From Mucilaginibacter empetricola (lineage in GTDB: Bacteria; Bacteroidota; Bacteroidia; Sphingobacteriales; Sphingobacteriaceae), in the NCBI RefSeq assembly GCF_024808665.1, contig NZ_JANUBZ010000018.1, forward strand, positions 7,075 through 71,074: a stretch of DNA of 64,000 bases, read 5' to 3'. Shown here in pieces: positions 49,633 through 58,804 of this stretch (position 1 is the first letter of the stretch; every line of letters starts with the position of its first letter). The notes beneath the pieces are model-generated. The model was not told the origin of the DNA, searched no databases, and saw nothing but the letters and a program-made list of their open reading frames with translations. Both the position numbers and the translations under genes were made by a program.

Positions 49633-50160
49633 TTATTCAACAACTATTTTACCTTGCATAGTCCCCCAATGGCCAGGGTAGCTGCAAATAAAATCATACA
49701 CACCCGCTTGCGTAATAATGAATTCTACCTCATCAGATTTTCCGGCAATAACCGGTTTGGTGTGAGCAATAATTGAAGCGGCAAATGCGGAAGGGATATA
49801 TTGATCTTTTTCGGACATCCGCGCCTCATCGGCAAAGTTTGAAATGTCGGTACCTTTATTCAGGATAACAACATTATGCGACATCAGCACGCCTGCCTGG
49901 GAGCCAATATTTGTTAAGCGAAGTATAGTTTTTTTACCGCTTTTGATCTTAAATAAATCTTTATCAAAATGCATATCATCATTAGCGTGCAAGCTGATTG
50001 TATCAGTGAAGGGCACTTTTTCAATTCCTGGGATGGACGTGGTGTCAATTTCGGTGGTTTTTGCAGTGGCCGAGGTGTCTTGTTGGCCCTGATTGTTGCC
50101 GGCTTGCCCGCAAGCAGTCAAAAAAAGAGAAATTGCCAATAGCTGTAGAATTCTTTTCAT
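49633..50160 (-). CDS. Azurin-like cupredoxin lipoprotein
   Basis: 175 residues. The N-terminus has a lipobox, LFLTACGQ, so the protein is a periplasmic or outer-membrane lipoprotein. The copper ligands of azurin are present: the His in VLMSHNVVIL, and Cys, His and Met in FICSYPGHWGTMQGKIVVE. It is expected to carry a type 1 copper centre for electron transfer. It follows the DUF1080 gene by 18 bp on the same strand, so the two are likely co-transcribed. Confidence 0.93.
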   Translation of the reverse strand: MKRILQLLAISLFLTACGQAGNNQGQQDTSATAKTTEIDTTSIPGIEKVPFTDTISLHANDDMHFDKDLFKIKSGKKTILRLTNIGSQAGVLMSHNVVILNKGTDISNFADEARMSEKDQYIPSAFAASIIAHTKPVIAGKSDEVEFIITQAGVYDFICSYPGHWGTMQGKIVVE

Positions 50161-50178
50161 GCTTTAATACCAATAATT

Positions 50179-50913
50179 TTATAACTCCTTAATCTTAATA
50201 TCCCTGAATGCGACTCCGCTTGTCCAGTCCTGCAATGCAATATGTCCCTTCACCGCAGCGGCATACGATGGATACTTACTCATGGAGCTGGCCGCTACTG
50301 CTTTTTTCCATTCGTCACTTTTAAAATCGGCGGTAACGGTCTGTACGCCATTTAGCCAAAAGGTGACTTTACCATCCTTTTGCACAATACGCGAGTGGTT
50401 CCACTCACCTGAGTTTGGCATAGTTTTACTTGTATCCGGAATTACGCCGAAAATTGAAGCTGCTTTATGAGATAGGTTTTTAAGATAATCGGGCTCCACG
50501 TTTCTATCATCAAGCAGCTGGTATTCGGGGCCTGTGGCGAAAGTAGCTCCAAACTCCGGGCGCTCTTGCACGTTGATAAATAAACCACTGTTACCTGCTT
50601 TTGAAATCTTCCAGTCAAAGCGCAGGTCGTAATTTTCATACTCTTTGTCTGTTACTAAATCGCCGTGTTTAACATTTTTTGTATGCGGATTGCAAATGAG
50701 TTTACCGCTATCTGCCGACCATGCTGAAAGCATATTGCCTTTGTTAAAAACATGCCATCCGTTCATCGTATCTCCGTCAAAAAGCAAAGCCCAGCCTTCG
50801 CTTTTTTCCTGGTCCGAAAGTACATTGTGCTGCTCCTGGTTTGAACAGGCGCTAAAAAGCACAACACATACAAGTGTAATACATAAGTTAATTCGGGTTG
50901 ATTTAGCTATCAT
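50179..50913 (-). CDS. DUF1080 (3-keto-disaccharide hydrolase-type) lipoprotein
   Basis: 244 residues with a lipobox (CVVLFSACSNQEQ). The DUF1080 fold is seen in GWALLFDGDTMNGWHVFNKG, ENYDLRFDWKISKAGNSGLF, EYQLLDD and GEWNHSRIVQKDGKVTFWLN. The family includes hydrolases of 3-keto sugars. It is divergent from the MFS gene at 51000 and in front of the cupredoxin gene. Together with the DeoR regulator, this suggests a sugar-oxidation or uptake unit; that is inference. Confidence 0.9.
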   Translation of the reverse strand: MIAKSTRINLCITLVCVVLFSACSNQEQHNVLSDQEKSEGWALLFDGDTMNGWHVFNKGNMLSAWSADSGKLICNPHTKNVKHGDLVTDKEYENYDLRFDWKISKAGNSGLFINVQERPEFGATFATGPEYQLLDDRNVEPDYLKNLSHKAASIFGVIPDTSKTMPNSGEWNHSRIVQKDGKVTFWLNGVQTVTADFKSDEWKKAVAASSMSKYPSYAAAVKGHIALQDWTSGVAFRDIKIKEL

Positions 50914-50957
50914 GCTATTTAGGGTTAATTGGAAGATGAAAATAATTTAGATAAATA

Positions 50958-50995
50958 TATTGCAACATTGTGCATATTTGCAAATAATTGCAATA
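50958..50995. promoter_or_regulatory. Cluster of TTGCAA motifs between DUF1080 and MFS genes
   Basis: TATTGCAA at 50958-50965, the palindrome ATTTGCAAAT at 50976-50985 and TTGCAATA at 50988-50995. The units match the inverted repeat over the DeoR start, so DeoR may control this divergent promoter region. Confidence 0.6.
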
Positions 50996-50999
50996 AAAT

Positions 51000-52181
51000 A
51001 TGGTTGTTTCTGCTGATATTAATTTAGAAAGATCTAAAAAGGCCACTCAGGCAATTTTTTTGGTTTGCGGCCTGGGGATTTCAAGCTGGGCCATTATGGT
51101 GCCTTACGCCAAATACAGACTGGGGCTTAATGATGAGCGTTTAGGGCTGCTCCTGCTGCTATTGGGTGCAGGTGCAATAACCATGATGCCTGTAACAGGT
51201 GTGTTAATTCATAAATTCGGAAGCAGGATAGTAATTTTAGTTTCATCATTTGTTGTGGTTTTAACATTGCCATTGTTGCTGATTATGAATTCAGTAGCAG
51301 GCATGGGGGTTATCCTGTTCCTGTTTGGTTCTGCAATAGGCACGGTTGATGTCGCCATGAACGCCCATGGTGTGCAAGTGCAAAATTTATACGGCAAACC
51401 CATTATGTCATCGCTGCATGGTCTTTTTAGTGTTGGAGGGCTTTTGGGTTCATTGGGCCTTGGGTTTTTGATAAAAACCGGCTTATCGCCACTTGTGGCC
51501 GCAGTAAGTATATCAGCATTATTGTTTTTAATTATCATTACCCAATACCATTTTCTCATTAAAGGGGCTTATGAAAAAGAAGTTATTAAAAATTTCAGCA
51601 TAGTAAATAACAGTCCATCAGGCAACAAATTTTCCTGGCTCAAAATGAGCATTATCTATTTGGGGCTTTTATGCTTCGCTGTGTTTTTATCGGAAGGAGC
51701 GATGTTAGATTGGAGCGCATTGTTTTTAAAGGAAGACCGGGGTGTTAACGTTGCACTAGCAGGAATTGGCTATGCAGCTTTTTCGATAGCTATGGCCACG
51801 ATGCGCTTAGTGGGCGACAAAATTGTTAGCCGGTTTAACAGCAAAAATGTGGTTGTATATGGCAGCCTTGTAGCCGCATCCGGTTTGTTCCTCGCAGTGT
51901 TTACGCCATGGATAATCACGTCATTACTTGGCTTTATTTTACTCGGTATTGGAGCAGCTAACATTGTGCCCGTATTTTTTAGCGAGGGCGGGAGATTGAA
52001 AGATGTTCCGTCATCAGTTGCTGTCCCGGCAATTTCAACGTTTGGGTATGCCGGCCAGTTGGTTGGGCCTGCCACGTTAGGTTTCATCGCTCATCACACT
52101 TCACTGCCAACTGCATTTGGGTTTATCGCTTTTCTTTTGCTATTGGTTGGCCTGTCATTCAGCTTAAAAAAATCAAGTTAA
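51000..52181 (+). CDS. MFS transporter (sugar-type)
   Basis: 393 residues with about 12 hydrophobic helices. KKATQAIFLVCGLGISSWAI and MVPYAKYRLGLNDERLGLLL at the N-terminus, then MNAHGVQVQNLYGKPIMSSL, a conserved block found in fucose/sugar-type MFS proteins (MFS_1, FucP-like or YbjJ-like). Probably imports a sugar or related compound under DeoR control. Divergent from the DUF1080 lipoprotein gene. Confidence 0.9.
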   Translation: MVVSADINLERSKKATQAIFLVCGLGISSWAIMVPYAKYRLGLNDERLGLLLLLLGAGAITMMPVTGVLIHKFGSRIVILVSSFVVVLTLPLLLIMNSVAGMGVILFLFGSAIGTVDVAMNAHGVQVQNLYGKPIMSSLHGLFSVGGLLGSLGLGFLIKTGLSPLVAAVSISALLFLIIITQYHFLIKGAYEKEVIKNFSIVNNSPSGNKFSWLKMSIIYLGLLCFAVFLSEGAMLDWSALFLKEDRGVNVALAGIGYAAFSIAMATMRLVGDKIVSRFNSKNVVVYGSLVAASGLFLAVFTPWIITSLLGFILLGIGAANIVPVFFSEGGRLKDVPSSVAVPAISTFGYAGQLVGPATLGFIAHHTSLPTAFGFIAFLLLLVGLSFSLKKSS

Positions 52182-52382
52182 CAGGTCTTCATAGTTAATG
52201 ATAACTCCTGCTGCCACCAGCGGGGCGTACGCGACAGATTTTATCTTTTTTTTCCTTCAATTTAAGATCAACAAATTTTGTAATATTTTAATTATTAGTA
52301 TTTTAGCTCTGCCTTTGGCGAAAACCTTATACAACTTAACCTAAACCAGTTTTTAGAAAATATAGCTTAAACTAAACTTATC

Positions 52383-53399
52383 ATGGAACAAAATCACAAC
52401 ACAGACGACATCCGTCAGCAACCGTCGTTCATCCCGGCAGGATGGATAGGTGGTTTTTCTGAACATCCGCCTGGACAAACCTATCCAAACGAAGCACTTC
52501 TTTCATCATTGCCTTTTGAAGGAAATTTGAGTCACCTTACCAGCATTACCCGTATGTTACGGGCCCGTTGGCCCGAATTTAGCTGGGAGACAACGCCGGG
52601 CGACCCTAAAACAAGAATGTTCCAAATGTTTGCACCAGATATATCCAGACTTGGATATGATGATACCGGAAAAGTTTGGGCCATTATATGCCCACAGCAA
52701 GGTGTTTATTTTGAAAGGCTGGGCGCTACCTTAAATATTGAAGTTACCGTTACCGGAAACCGGGGATGGATTAACGAAAATGCAGATACAAACGAAAAAT
52801 TTGCCGCAGATATAACCATTAAACCCACCATTTGGTTTAGTCCGGATAGTACCGCAGGTTGGTTTTGGCAACAGCTGGTAAAATTGGACAACCAGTGGGC
52901 CAACAAGCTGCCGCTCAGCAAAGTTAAAGGTATCAGGATAAATGCAACGGATGAGGACGGCCTTGATTATCTTCAGGTGCGGATGGGCGAACGCCCGAAT
53001 TATCCTTTTCCTGACCGGGCCAAACACTGGCGCGACTATGCATGGACCGTAGCGAATTTAGCTGTGAAGATAGGAAAGATAGATAGCGTTGATTCAAAAG
53101 TTGATGAGTTTAACAGCTGGGTGATGGAGCTTTTCAACATAGGATCGGGCAATTTGCTACAGGAAAACAATATTTTGACCTGGAACCTTTGGGCCGGTTC
53201 GCCCGAGTTGGTAAATCAGGAGGAGTGGGCTGCTCACGCCGAATACTGGCGATACTCTATTGATGTAAACCACCGCCCGCCCGAAGGCGAAGGAAGCGGC
53301 ATAGCCGACTTTAACGGCAATCCATTTAGCGTTAGTGACTTTTATTGGGGAATAAAAGTCAGCGAATTTATTGCATGGATAGCTAAGGAACTGTTGTAG
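52383..53399 (+). CDS. Unknown protein, 338 residues
   Basis: A soluble protein with no signal peptide, rich in Trp and acidic residues. It starts with a Pro/Gly-rich part (FIPAGWIGGFSEHPPGQTYP), then SHLTSITRMLRARWPEFSWE and a middle PDSTAGWFWQQLVKLDNQWA. No known domain or enzyme motif is recognised. Stands alone between the MFS gene and the RAYT element. Confidence 0.7.
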   Translation: MEQNHNTDDIRQQPSFIPAGWIGGFSEHPPGQTYPNEALLSSLPFEGNLSHLTSITRMLRARWPEFSWETTPGDPKTRMFQMFAPDISRLGYDDTGKVWAIICPQQGVYFERLGATLNIEVTVTGNRGWINENADTNEKFAADITIKPTIWFSPDSTAGWFWQQLVKLDNQWANKLPLSKVKGIRINATDEDGLDYLQVRMGERPNYPFPDRAKHWRDYAWTVANLAVKIGKIDSVDSKVDEFNSWVMELFNIGSGNLLQENNILTWNLWAGSPELVNQEEWAAHAEYWRYSIDVNHRPPEGEGSGIADFNGNPFSVSDFYWGIKVSEFIAWIAKELL

Positions 53400-53462
53400 G
53401 GGAATAATATAATCATTCTTACTGCTCGCAGTGCGGCAAGCGAAGCTTGTTGCACTGTTCAA

Positions 53463-54158
53463 TACGTTGGTTGGGATTTATAATCCCGACCCAATATTTG
53501 TGGATTTGTAATCCACGAAACGTAAATTTTAATTATGGGTTTTAAATATACCATTACTACAAACGAAAAGTATTTTTTAACGATAACCGTTGTTGATTGG
53601 ATTGATGTTTTTACAAGGAAGGAATTAAGCGAAGTAATAGTGAACTCCTTAAGATATTGCCAGCAGGTAAAGGGTCTTCAAATTTTTGCGTGGTGTTTAA
53701 TGCCCAGCCATTTGCATTTGGTGGTATCTGTTGATGAAAAGACAGACCATACACTTTCTGACGTAATGCGTGATTTTAAAAAGTATACATCTAAACAGAT
53801 TGTAAAAACGATAAATGAAATTGCTGAAAGCAGGAGGGAATGGCTTTTAATCCATTTTGAATATGCAGGAAAATACAATCCTAAAATAAAAGATTACAAA
53901 TTTTGGCAGGATGGATTACATCCAATTGAATTAACCAGCGGGAAGTTTATTGATCAGAAAATTAACTATATCCACCAAAACCCAGTAGAAGCCGGTATTG
54001 TTTACAGCGCCGAAGACTATGTTTTAAGTTCTGCTGCTGAATATGCCGGGGAGCATACCGGGTTATTGGATGTGATTGTGTTGGATTAATTTGCTTTGTG
54101 CTATGGGATTACAAATCCCCACTATTTTAGTCCGGGATTATAAATCCGGACTAACGTA
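53463..54158 (+). mobile_element. RAYT transposon with family B ends
   Basis: Left end 53463-53530 (TTGGTTGGGATTTATAATCC and a GTGGATTTGTAATCCAC hairpin, then GAAACG), the transposase gene, and right end 54104-54158 (ATGGGATTACAAATCCCC, AGTCCGGGATTATAAATCC, GGACTAACG). Putting the two ends together gives the free full repeats at 40798, 46211 and 56660, so this is the likely parent. Confidence 0.85.
53535..54089 (+). CDS. REP-associated tyrosine transposase (RAYT, Y1/HUH type)
   Basis: 184 residues. The HUH motif is MPSHLHLVVSV (about residues 56-66), and the catalytic Tyr is probably in KINYIHQNPVEAGIV (about 148-162), the signature ending of RAYTs. The N-terminus TTNEKYFLTITVVDWIDVFT is typical of this family. 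Unlike insertion sequences it is single-copy here and bracketed by hairpin repeats, as known for enzymes that act on REP elements in other bacteria. Confidence 0.93.
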   Translation: MGFKYTITTNEKYFLTITVVDWIDVFTRKELSEVIVNSLRYCQQVKGLQIFAWCLMPSHLHLVVSVDEKTDHTLSDVMRDFKKYTSKQIVKTINEIAESRREWLLIHFEYAGKYNPKIKDYKFWQDGLHPIELTSGKFIDQKINYIHQNPVEAGIVYSAEDYVLSSAAEYAGEHTGLLDVIVLD

Positions 54159-54188
54159 GGAGGACTTGAGCTTCACTCTTTTTAGAAC

Positions 54189-54223
54189 TTGTTGGTCGGG
54201 ATTTATAATCCTCGACCAACAAA
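54189..54223 (+). repeat. Family B left-end hairpin
   Basis: GTTGGTCGGGATTTATAATCC closed by CGACCAAC, a lone first hairpin of the family immediately after the RAYT element. Confidence 0.65.
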
Positions 54224-54236
54224 GATCTTAAAGTGT

Positions 54237-55367
54237 CTAACCCACCTTTTTCACTAGGAAACGTTTTCTAAGCCACTCGCGCACAGGCTCATCATAAAAC
54301 CGCAGGCTTACCCAAGCTATGGCTACGGCTATAATTGCCAGACCAAGGCCGGCTAAAAGTCCCTGGGCCATGGGTATTTTATTGTTGCTCACCCAGGCAA
54401 TATGCAGGTACATGAGCGGATAATGTGTGATGTAGAGCGGGTAAGATATGGCACCCAAAAACTTGCAAACCTTAACAGATGTTTTGCTCACTAAAGTGCC
54501 CCCGGCACCAATAGATACAATAAGCGGGAATATAACGATGATGACAAAAGCTTCATATATACCGTTCATCCACAAATGATCTGGCCCACCAATGCGGGGA
54601 ACTGCTAAAAAAACAATAATAAGGAAGCTGCAAACAGCGAATGCGTTTTTAATATGGATCAGTTTGCCCACGCGCATCAGCAACACGCCCGCGAAAAAGG
54701 GATAAAGCAAACGGGTAAGACCAATATTAACCTGTGTTTTATCAATAGACCAGCCGCCGATTACATCACCCTGTGGTCCCCATACCAAAAAGTGGATAAG
54801 CAAACATGCCGATAATATGACAAATATGGTAAGCAATGTTTTAGAGAACCGGCGAATGAGTACCGCATAAAGGATATTGGCAATGTACTCGTAAAAAAGA
54901 GACCAGGCGGCGCCGTTGAGCGGGTGTGTTTCCTGCCAGCCGCGAATATCCATCGACGGCAGCAGTGGCAGCATGGTAAAGCCAACCAGCATAACCAATA
55001 GCATTTTCCAAACAGGTGTCGCAGCAATGAGCGGGAACGCAGCGCCGGTTTGGAAATAAAAAAGCAATGCGCCAATTAGCGTACCTGCAATTACCATGGG
55101 CTGCAAGCGGATAAGCCGGCGTTTGTAAAAATCCCACTGGGTCATTTGGTCCCAACGATCATCATAGGCATAAGCAACCACAAAACCCGACAATAAAAAG
55201 AAAAAATCGACCGCTAAATAGCCGTGGTTGATGATCTGGTGAAAACGATCGCCGGAGTAAGTTTCAAATACGTGAAAAATTACCACCAAAATAGAGGCTA
55301 CGCCACGCAATCCGTCCAGGATTTCATAATGGCTTTTTGATTTAAGATAGGTTGGAGCTTGGTTCAT
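54237..55367 (-). CDS. Acyltransferase 3 family membrane protein
   Basis: 376 residues with about 10 helices. YEILDGLRGVASILVVIFHV carries the conserved Arg and His, followed by AVDFFFLLSGFVVAYAYDDR and RRLIRLQPMVIAG. The catalytic His of the family is in VVIFHVFET. It could O-acylate a surface sugar. The gene is monocistronic and transcribed toward the RAYT element. Confidence 0.92.
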   Translation of the reverse strand: MNQAPTYLKSKSHYEILDGLRGVASILVVIFHVFETYSGDRFHQIINHGYLAVDFFFLLSGFVVAYAYDDRWDQMTQWDFYKRRLIRLQPMVIAGTLIGALLFYFQTGAAFPLIAATPVWKMLLVMLVGFTMLPLLPSMDIRGWQETHPLNGAAWSLFYEYIANILYAVLIRRFSKTLLTIFVILSACLLIHFLVWGPQGDVIGGWSIDKTQVNIGLTRLLYPFFAGVLLMRVGKLIHIKNAFAVCSFLIIVFLAVPRIGGPDHLWMNGIYEAFVIIVIFPLIVSIGAGGTLVSKTSVKVCKFLGAISYPLYITHYPLMYLHIAWVSNNKIPMAQGLLAGLGLAIIAVAIAWVSLRFYDEPVREWLRKRFLVKKVG

Positions 55368-55456
55368 TGCCCAGGTAAAATAAGTAAAAAATAATTAGGT
55401 TATATTTTGGTTGATTTGTTTTGCTGAACAAATGCGGATACCAATATAGGTTTTAA

Positions 55457-56563
55457 TTATCTTTTATCAGTAACCTTAAATCGTAATACCCTGCGCCTGT
55501 CAAACATAATATCCATATAGGCCAGCGTGTAATCTCGCACTACATAGGCAAAATCATACGTATCGCCATGGCGGCTAAATGTGATATATTGTTGCCGTTT
55601 GATGGCGAATGTATCTGTAACCGTTCGCGGAAAGCAGCGCTTGCAATCAAATACCTCGTAAGTAATATCCGGGTTTGTGAAAGCATTTGTGTTAATCTGC
55701 AGCTGCCTGATTAATCCCGCATATTTTAATTTAAAATGTATTGTATCGCCTTTCTTAGCTTTGACTATTCCGGACGCAGGTGCCAGCACTTTTATGTCGC
55801 CGATATCGTCTGGACTATAATACGGATTTGCTGAAAATGTTTCTTTTGTGTACTTAGGTATCAGTACCCATTTAGGATCTAATGGAAAATGATTTTTAGC
55901 GAATTCCTCAGCCGGCGTTAACCAGTAATAATCATCGAAATGTTTTATAAAATGTGTTAATTTATCGTTGTCATCTTTCAGGCAAAAACCTGCCGCCCAG
56001 GTGGCATCCAGCAGATAATAGTTGCCATTTAACTGCACCACATTCCAGGCATGATCTAATTCGCCGGGTGTGCCAACTTCGTAATATTCGGTTCGGGTAT
56101 AGCCCGGTACAACTTCGGCATGCAAGCCTGCAATGTCACACATTCTTTTAAAAAGCATAGCATAGCCCTGGCAAACGGCCCGCCCTTTGTCAAGTGCTTT
56201 GTTGATATATTCGTTTTCCCATACTTTTTCTTTTATGATGCAGGCCAGCGTATCATCCGACGGACAATCGAATGTGACAGCGTCTTCGCCCTGATCCGCG
56301 TGACGGTTATAATATTTATAGTCGTAGGCGATATGGCCGGTTATCCATATAAAGATGGCCCTGGCTTTTGATACTTCATCTGTATAGTGATTCGTTAACT
56401 GTTTTGTAAGACCTACAATATTGCCATCGTATTTTACTTGCAGGGCCAGGCTGTCTGCGTGAGAAAGACGAATATCACGGATTCTTCCTTCCTGGGCATA
56501 AATAAAAGACTGGGACAGGGAGAAAAACACGACAGTTACAGCTAAAAACCTACGAACGAGCAT
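55457..56563 (-). CDS. Transglutaminase-like exported protein
   Basis: 368 residues with a signal peptide (VTVVFFSLSQSFIYAQ). The transglutaminase catalytic triad is seen as Cys in GRAVCQGYAMLFKRMCDIAG, His in ELDHAWNVVQLNG and Asp in YLLDATWAAG. The flanking ARAIFIWITGHIAYDYKYYN matches the usual N-terminal block of this fold. The C-terminal domain is beta-rich. It is more likely a peptidase-like or structural fold protein than a cross-linker; this is inference. Confidence 0.9.
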   Translation of the reverse strand: MLVRRFLAVTVVFFSLSQSFIYAQEGRIRDIRLSHADSLALQVKYDGNIVGLTKQLTNHYTDEVSKARAIFIWITGHIAYDYKYYNRHADQGEDAVTFDCPSDDTLACIIKEKVWENEYINKALDKGRAVCQGYAMLFKRMCDIAGLHAEVVPGYTRTEYYEVGTPGELDHAWNVVQLNGNYYLLDATWAAGFCLKDDNDKLTHFIKHFDDYYWLTPAEEFAKNHFPLDPKWVLIPKYTKETFSANPYYSPDDIGDIKVLAPASGIVKAKKGDTIHFKLKYAGLIRQLQINTNAFTNPDITYEVFDCKRCFPRTVTDTFAIKRQQYITFSRHGDTYDFAYVVRDYTLAYMDIMFDRRRVLRFKVTDKR

Positions 56564-56659
56564 AAGTATATAACATTGATGAAATAGTATAAATATACTT
56601 TATTAAAGCAAAACAAGAAACCGCACTATTTTAACTCCCCCCGCTGCCGCAAGAGTCCT

Positions 56660-56792
56660 TGTTGGTCGGGATTTATAATCCTCGACCCAATATTTGTGGA
56701 TTTGTAATCCACGAAATGAAAATTTATATTTAGCAAAGGGGATTGCAAATCCCCACTATTTTAGTCCTGGATTATAAATCCGGACTAACGTG
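56660..56792 (+). repeat. Family B hairpin repeat, full copy
   Basis: TTGGTCGGGATTTATAATCC, GTGGATTTGTAATCCAC, GGGGATTGCAAATCCCC and AGTCCTGGATTATAAATCC with one change in the last stem. The rightmost family B copy in the window. Confidence 0.85.
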
Positions 56793-56803
56793 TTTCATCA
56801 CTC

Positions 56804-57514
56804 TCAAAACTTATTTTTATTAATCAACTCCATAAAGCGCTCCCTGAATTTTTCACTAACGGGGATGCGTTTATCGGCGATAAAAATGTGGTTGTCTTCC
56901 ACTTTGCTTAACTGTTCGTAATTAATAATGTAGGAGTTGTGCACCCGGATAAAGGGCAGGTTCAGTTGCTCTTCAATATCTTTCAGGCGGCGGTAAATCA
57001 GCAATTGTTCATCGCCTTTAACCAGGCGTACGTAGTCTTTTTCTCCCTCAAAATATTGGATGTCCTTCAGTATTATTTTACGGAATGTTTTTCCCGATTT
57101 TACAAAGAAAAACTCCGGACTGTGTTCCGCGTTTGGCACCTGCCCGGGCTGGTGGACTGAAAAATACTGCTCTATTTTTTGTACCGATGCCAGGAAACGT
57201 TTAAGGGTGATCGGTTTAAGCAGGTAATCGATGGTTTGGAAGGCGTAGCTCTCTACCGCATATTCGGAATAGGCGGTGGTGAAAACAATTTTAGTTTGAG
57301 GCGGCAGTAAAGAAGCCAGCTCCATACCCGTTAGTTTGGGCATATTAATATCCAGAAAAATAAAATCGACCGTGTTGGTTTTTAAAAAGGTCAGTGCTTC
57401 CAGGGCATTATAGCACTTGCCTTTGAGCGTCCACGAGGTGCTTTGCCCAATCAGCAGTTCTACCAGGTCTATAGCATCGGGCTCGTCATCAATAATTATG
57501 CAGCTTAAATTCAT
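56804..57514 (-). CDS. LytTR family response regulator
   Basis: 236 residues. The receiver domain has the phosphoacceptor Asp in DFIFLDINMPKLTGM and the switch Lys in DYLLKPITLKRFL. The LytTR DNA-binding domain is marked by DIQYFEGEKDYVRLVKGDEQ, PFIRVHNSYIINYEQLSKV and IPVSEKFRERF. It overlaps the upstream sensor kinase stop by one base (TGATG). The ATG at 57514 is used; a GTG one codon earlier is also in frame. Confidence 0.93.
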   Translation of the reverse strand: MNLSCIIIDDEPDAIDLVELLIGQSTSWTLKGKCYNALEALTFLKTNTVDFIFLDINMPKLTGMELASLLPPQTKIVFTTAYSEYAVESYAFQTIDYLLKPITLKRFLASVQKIEQYFSVHQPGQVPNAEHSPEFFFVKSGKTFRKIILKDIQYFEGEKDYVRLVKGDEQLLIYRRLKDIEEQLNLPFIRVHNSYIINYEQLSKVEDNHIFIADKRIPVSEKFRERFMELINKNKF

Positions 57515-58530
57515 CACACCGGGATTTTTAAAAAGGCCGTGTATAATTCGCCCTCGTCATCAACATTAAGCTCAAATTTGGTGCCGTATAGCATGGTGAG
57601 TCGTTTAGTTAAATTTACTATGCCGAAGCCCCCCGGCTGATCGCCCGTTGCCGGATCGGCTTTGCGGTTGCTGGTTTTAAAAAGGAGGAAACCATCCTGC
57701 TGCACTAACGAAATATGCACATGATTTTGTTTAAGCGATTTATCAATACCATGTTTAAATATGTTTTCTACAAAAGTCATCAGCAGCATTGGCGGAATGC
57801 GCAACTCCGGGTTGTAGGTTTTTTCAAAATCGATATGAGCGCCATGGCGGATGCGGATTTTTTCGAGCGCCATATAGTTTTCAATAAAGGCCACTTCGGT
57901 AGCTACCGGCACCACATCTTTAGGGCTTTCGTCAACAAAATAACGCATAATGTCTGATAAGCGCTCAATCAATCCCGCGGATGCGGGATCAACCTTATAA
58001 ACCCGGTAGTAAATGTTGTTGAGCACATTAAACAGAAAATGCGGCTGCACCTGTGATTTAAGTAAGTTTAATTCGGCCTGGCTTTTTTGTAAAAGAATTT
58101 CTTCGGTTTGCTGCTTTAAACCAAAATAGGCAATGGCAATGCGAAAAATTAGGCTGAGTACATAAATGAGCATGCCACCCGGAACATAGCCCAGCAGCAC
58201 CAGGAAATCTACGGGCCATGGTTTCATCAATGAAAAATACTCATAAAGCAGAATGGTTACATATCCCCGTAAGGCACCTGTTACAACCAAAAAAAGTGCA
58301 ACGGTTATGCCGTACCAAACAAATTTCCTTTTCTGATAAAATAAAGGGTATAAGATGAGGATGTTGCCATAAATGATAATAGCATACGACAGGGCGTTAA
58401 CTACGGTATAAATGGCCGACTTCTGCCACCCATCCATAGGCAGCAATGAAAAAAAGATCAACAACAGCACGGCCACCCATATCAGCACCTGTAGCTGAAT
58501 AATCCCCGGCCTGTACTTCAATATATTCAT
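57514..58530 (-). CDS. LytS-like sensor histidine kinase
   Basis: About 338 residues from ATG 58530. Four hydrophobic segments at the N-terminus (within residues 10-150) form the sensor. The phosphoacceptor motif is LKSQVQPHFLFNVLNNIYYR, and the ATP site is marked by PPMLLMTFVENIFKHGIDKS and GFGIVNLTKRLTMLYG. It pairs with the LytTR regulator just downstream. The target genes cannot be read from the sequence. Confidence 0.93.
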   Translation of the reverse strand: MNILKYRPGIIQLQVLIWVAVLLLIFFSLLPMDGWQKSAIYTVVNALSYAIIIYGNILILYPLFYQKRKFVWYGITVALFLVVTGALRGYVTILLYEYFSLMKPWPVDFLVLLGYVPGGMLIYVLSLIFRIAIAYFGLKQQTEEILLQKSQAELNLLKSQVQPHFLFNVLNNIYYRVYKVDPASAGLIERLSDIMRYFVDESPKDVVPVATEVAFIENYMALEKIRIRHGAHIDFEKTYNPELRIPPMLLMTFVENIFKHGIDKSLKQNHVHISLVQQDGFLLFKTSNRKADPATGDQPGGFGIVNLTKRLTMLYGTKFELNVDDEGELYTAFLKIPV

Positions 58531-58804
58531 TAGCAATTTTTGTTTTTAAAATGATGATCCGGCATTGCGGGTCAGTCATATTCAAAAGTACCAACCTTTT
58601 CCGTTTTCGGCGCATTGCTTTATGCCGATGAGTGCTTATTCTCTGCAATTAACCTCAAAATACAGATAATCGACTAAAACTCCTTCAAAAACCATGTTGC
58701 CGAATAATTGGCCCAGCCGGTTGGAAATAAAGCGCCTGATGTCGAATTGATTATTGGAAGCTGTTTACAAACAACAGTTTTGAGTAAACTAAAAAATCAA
58801 AACC

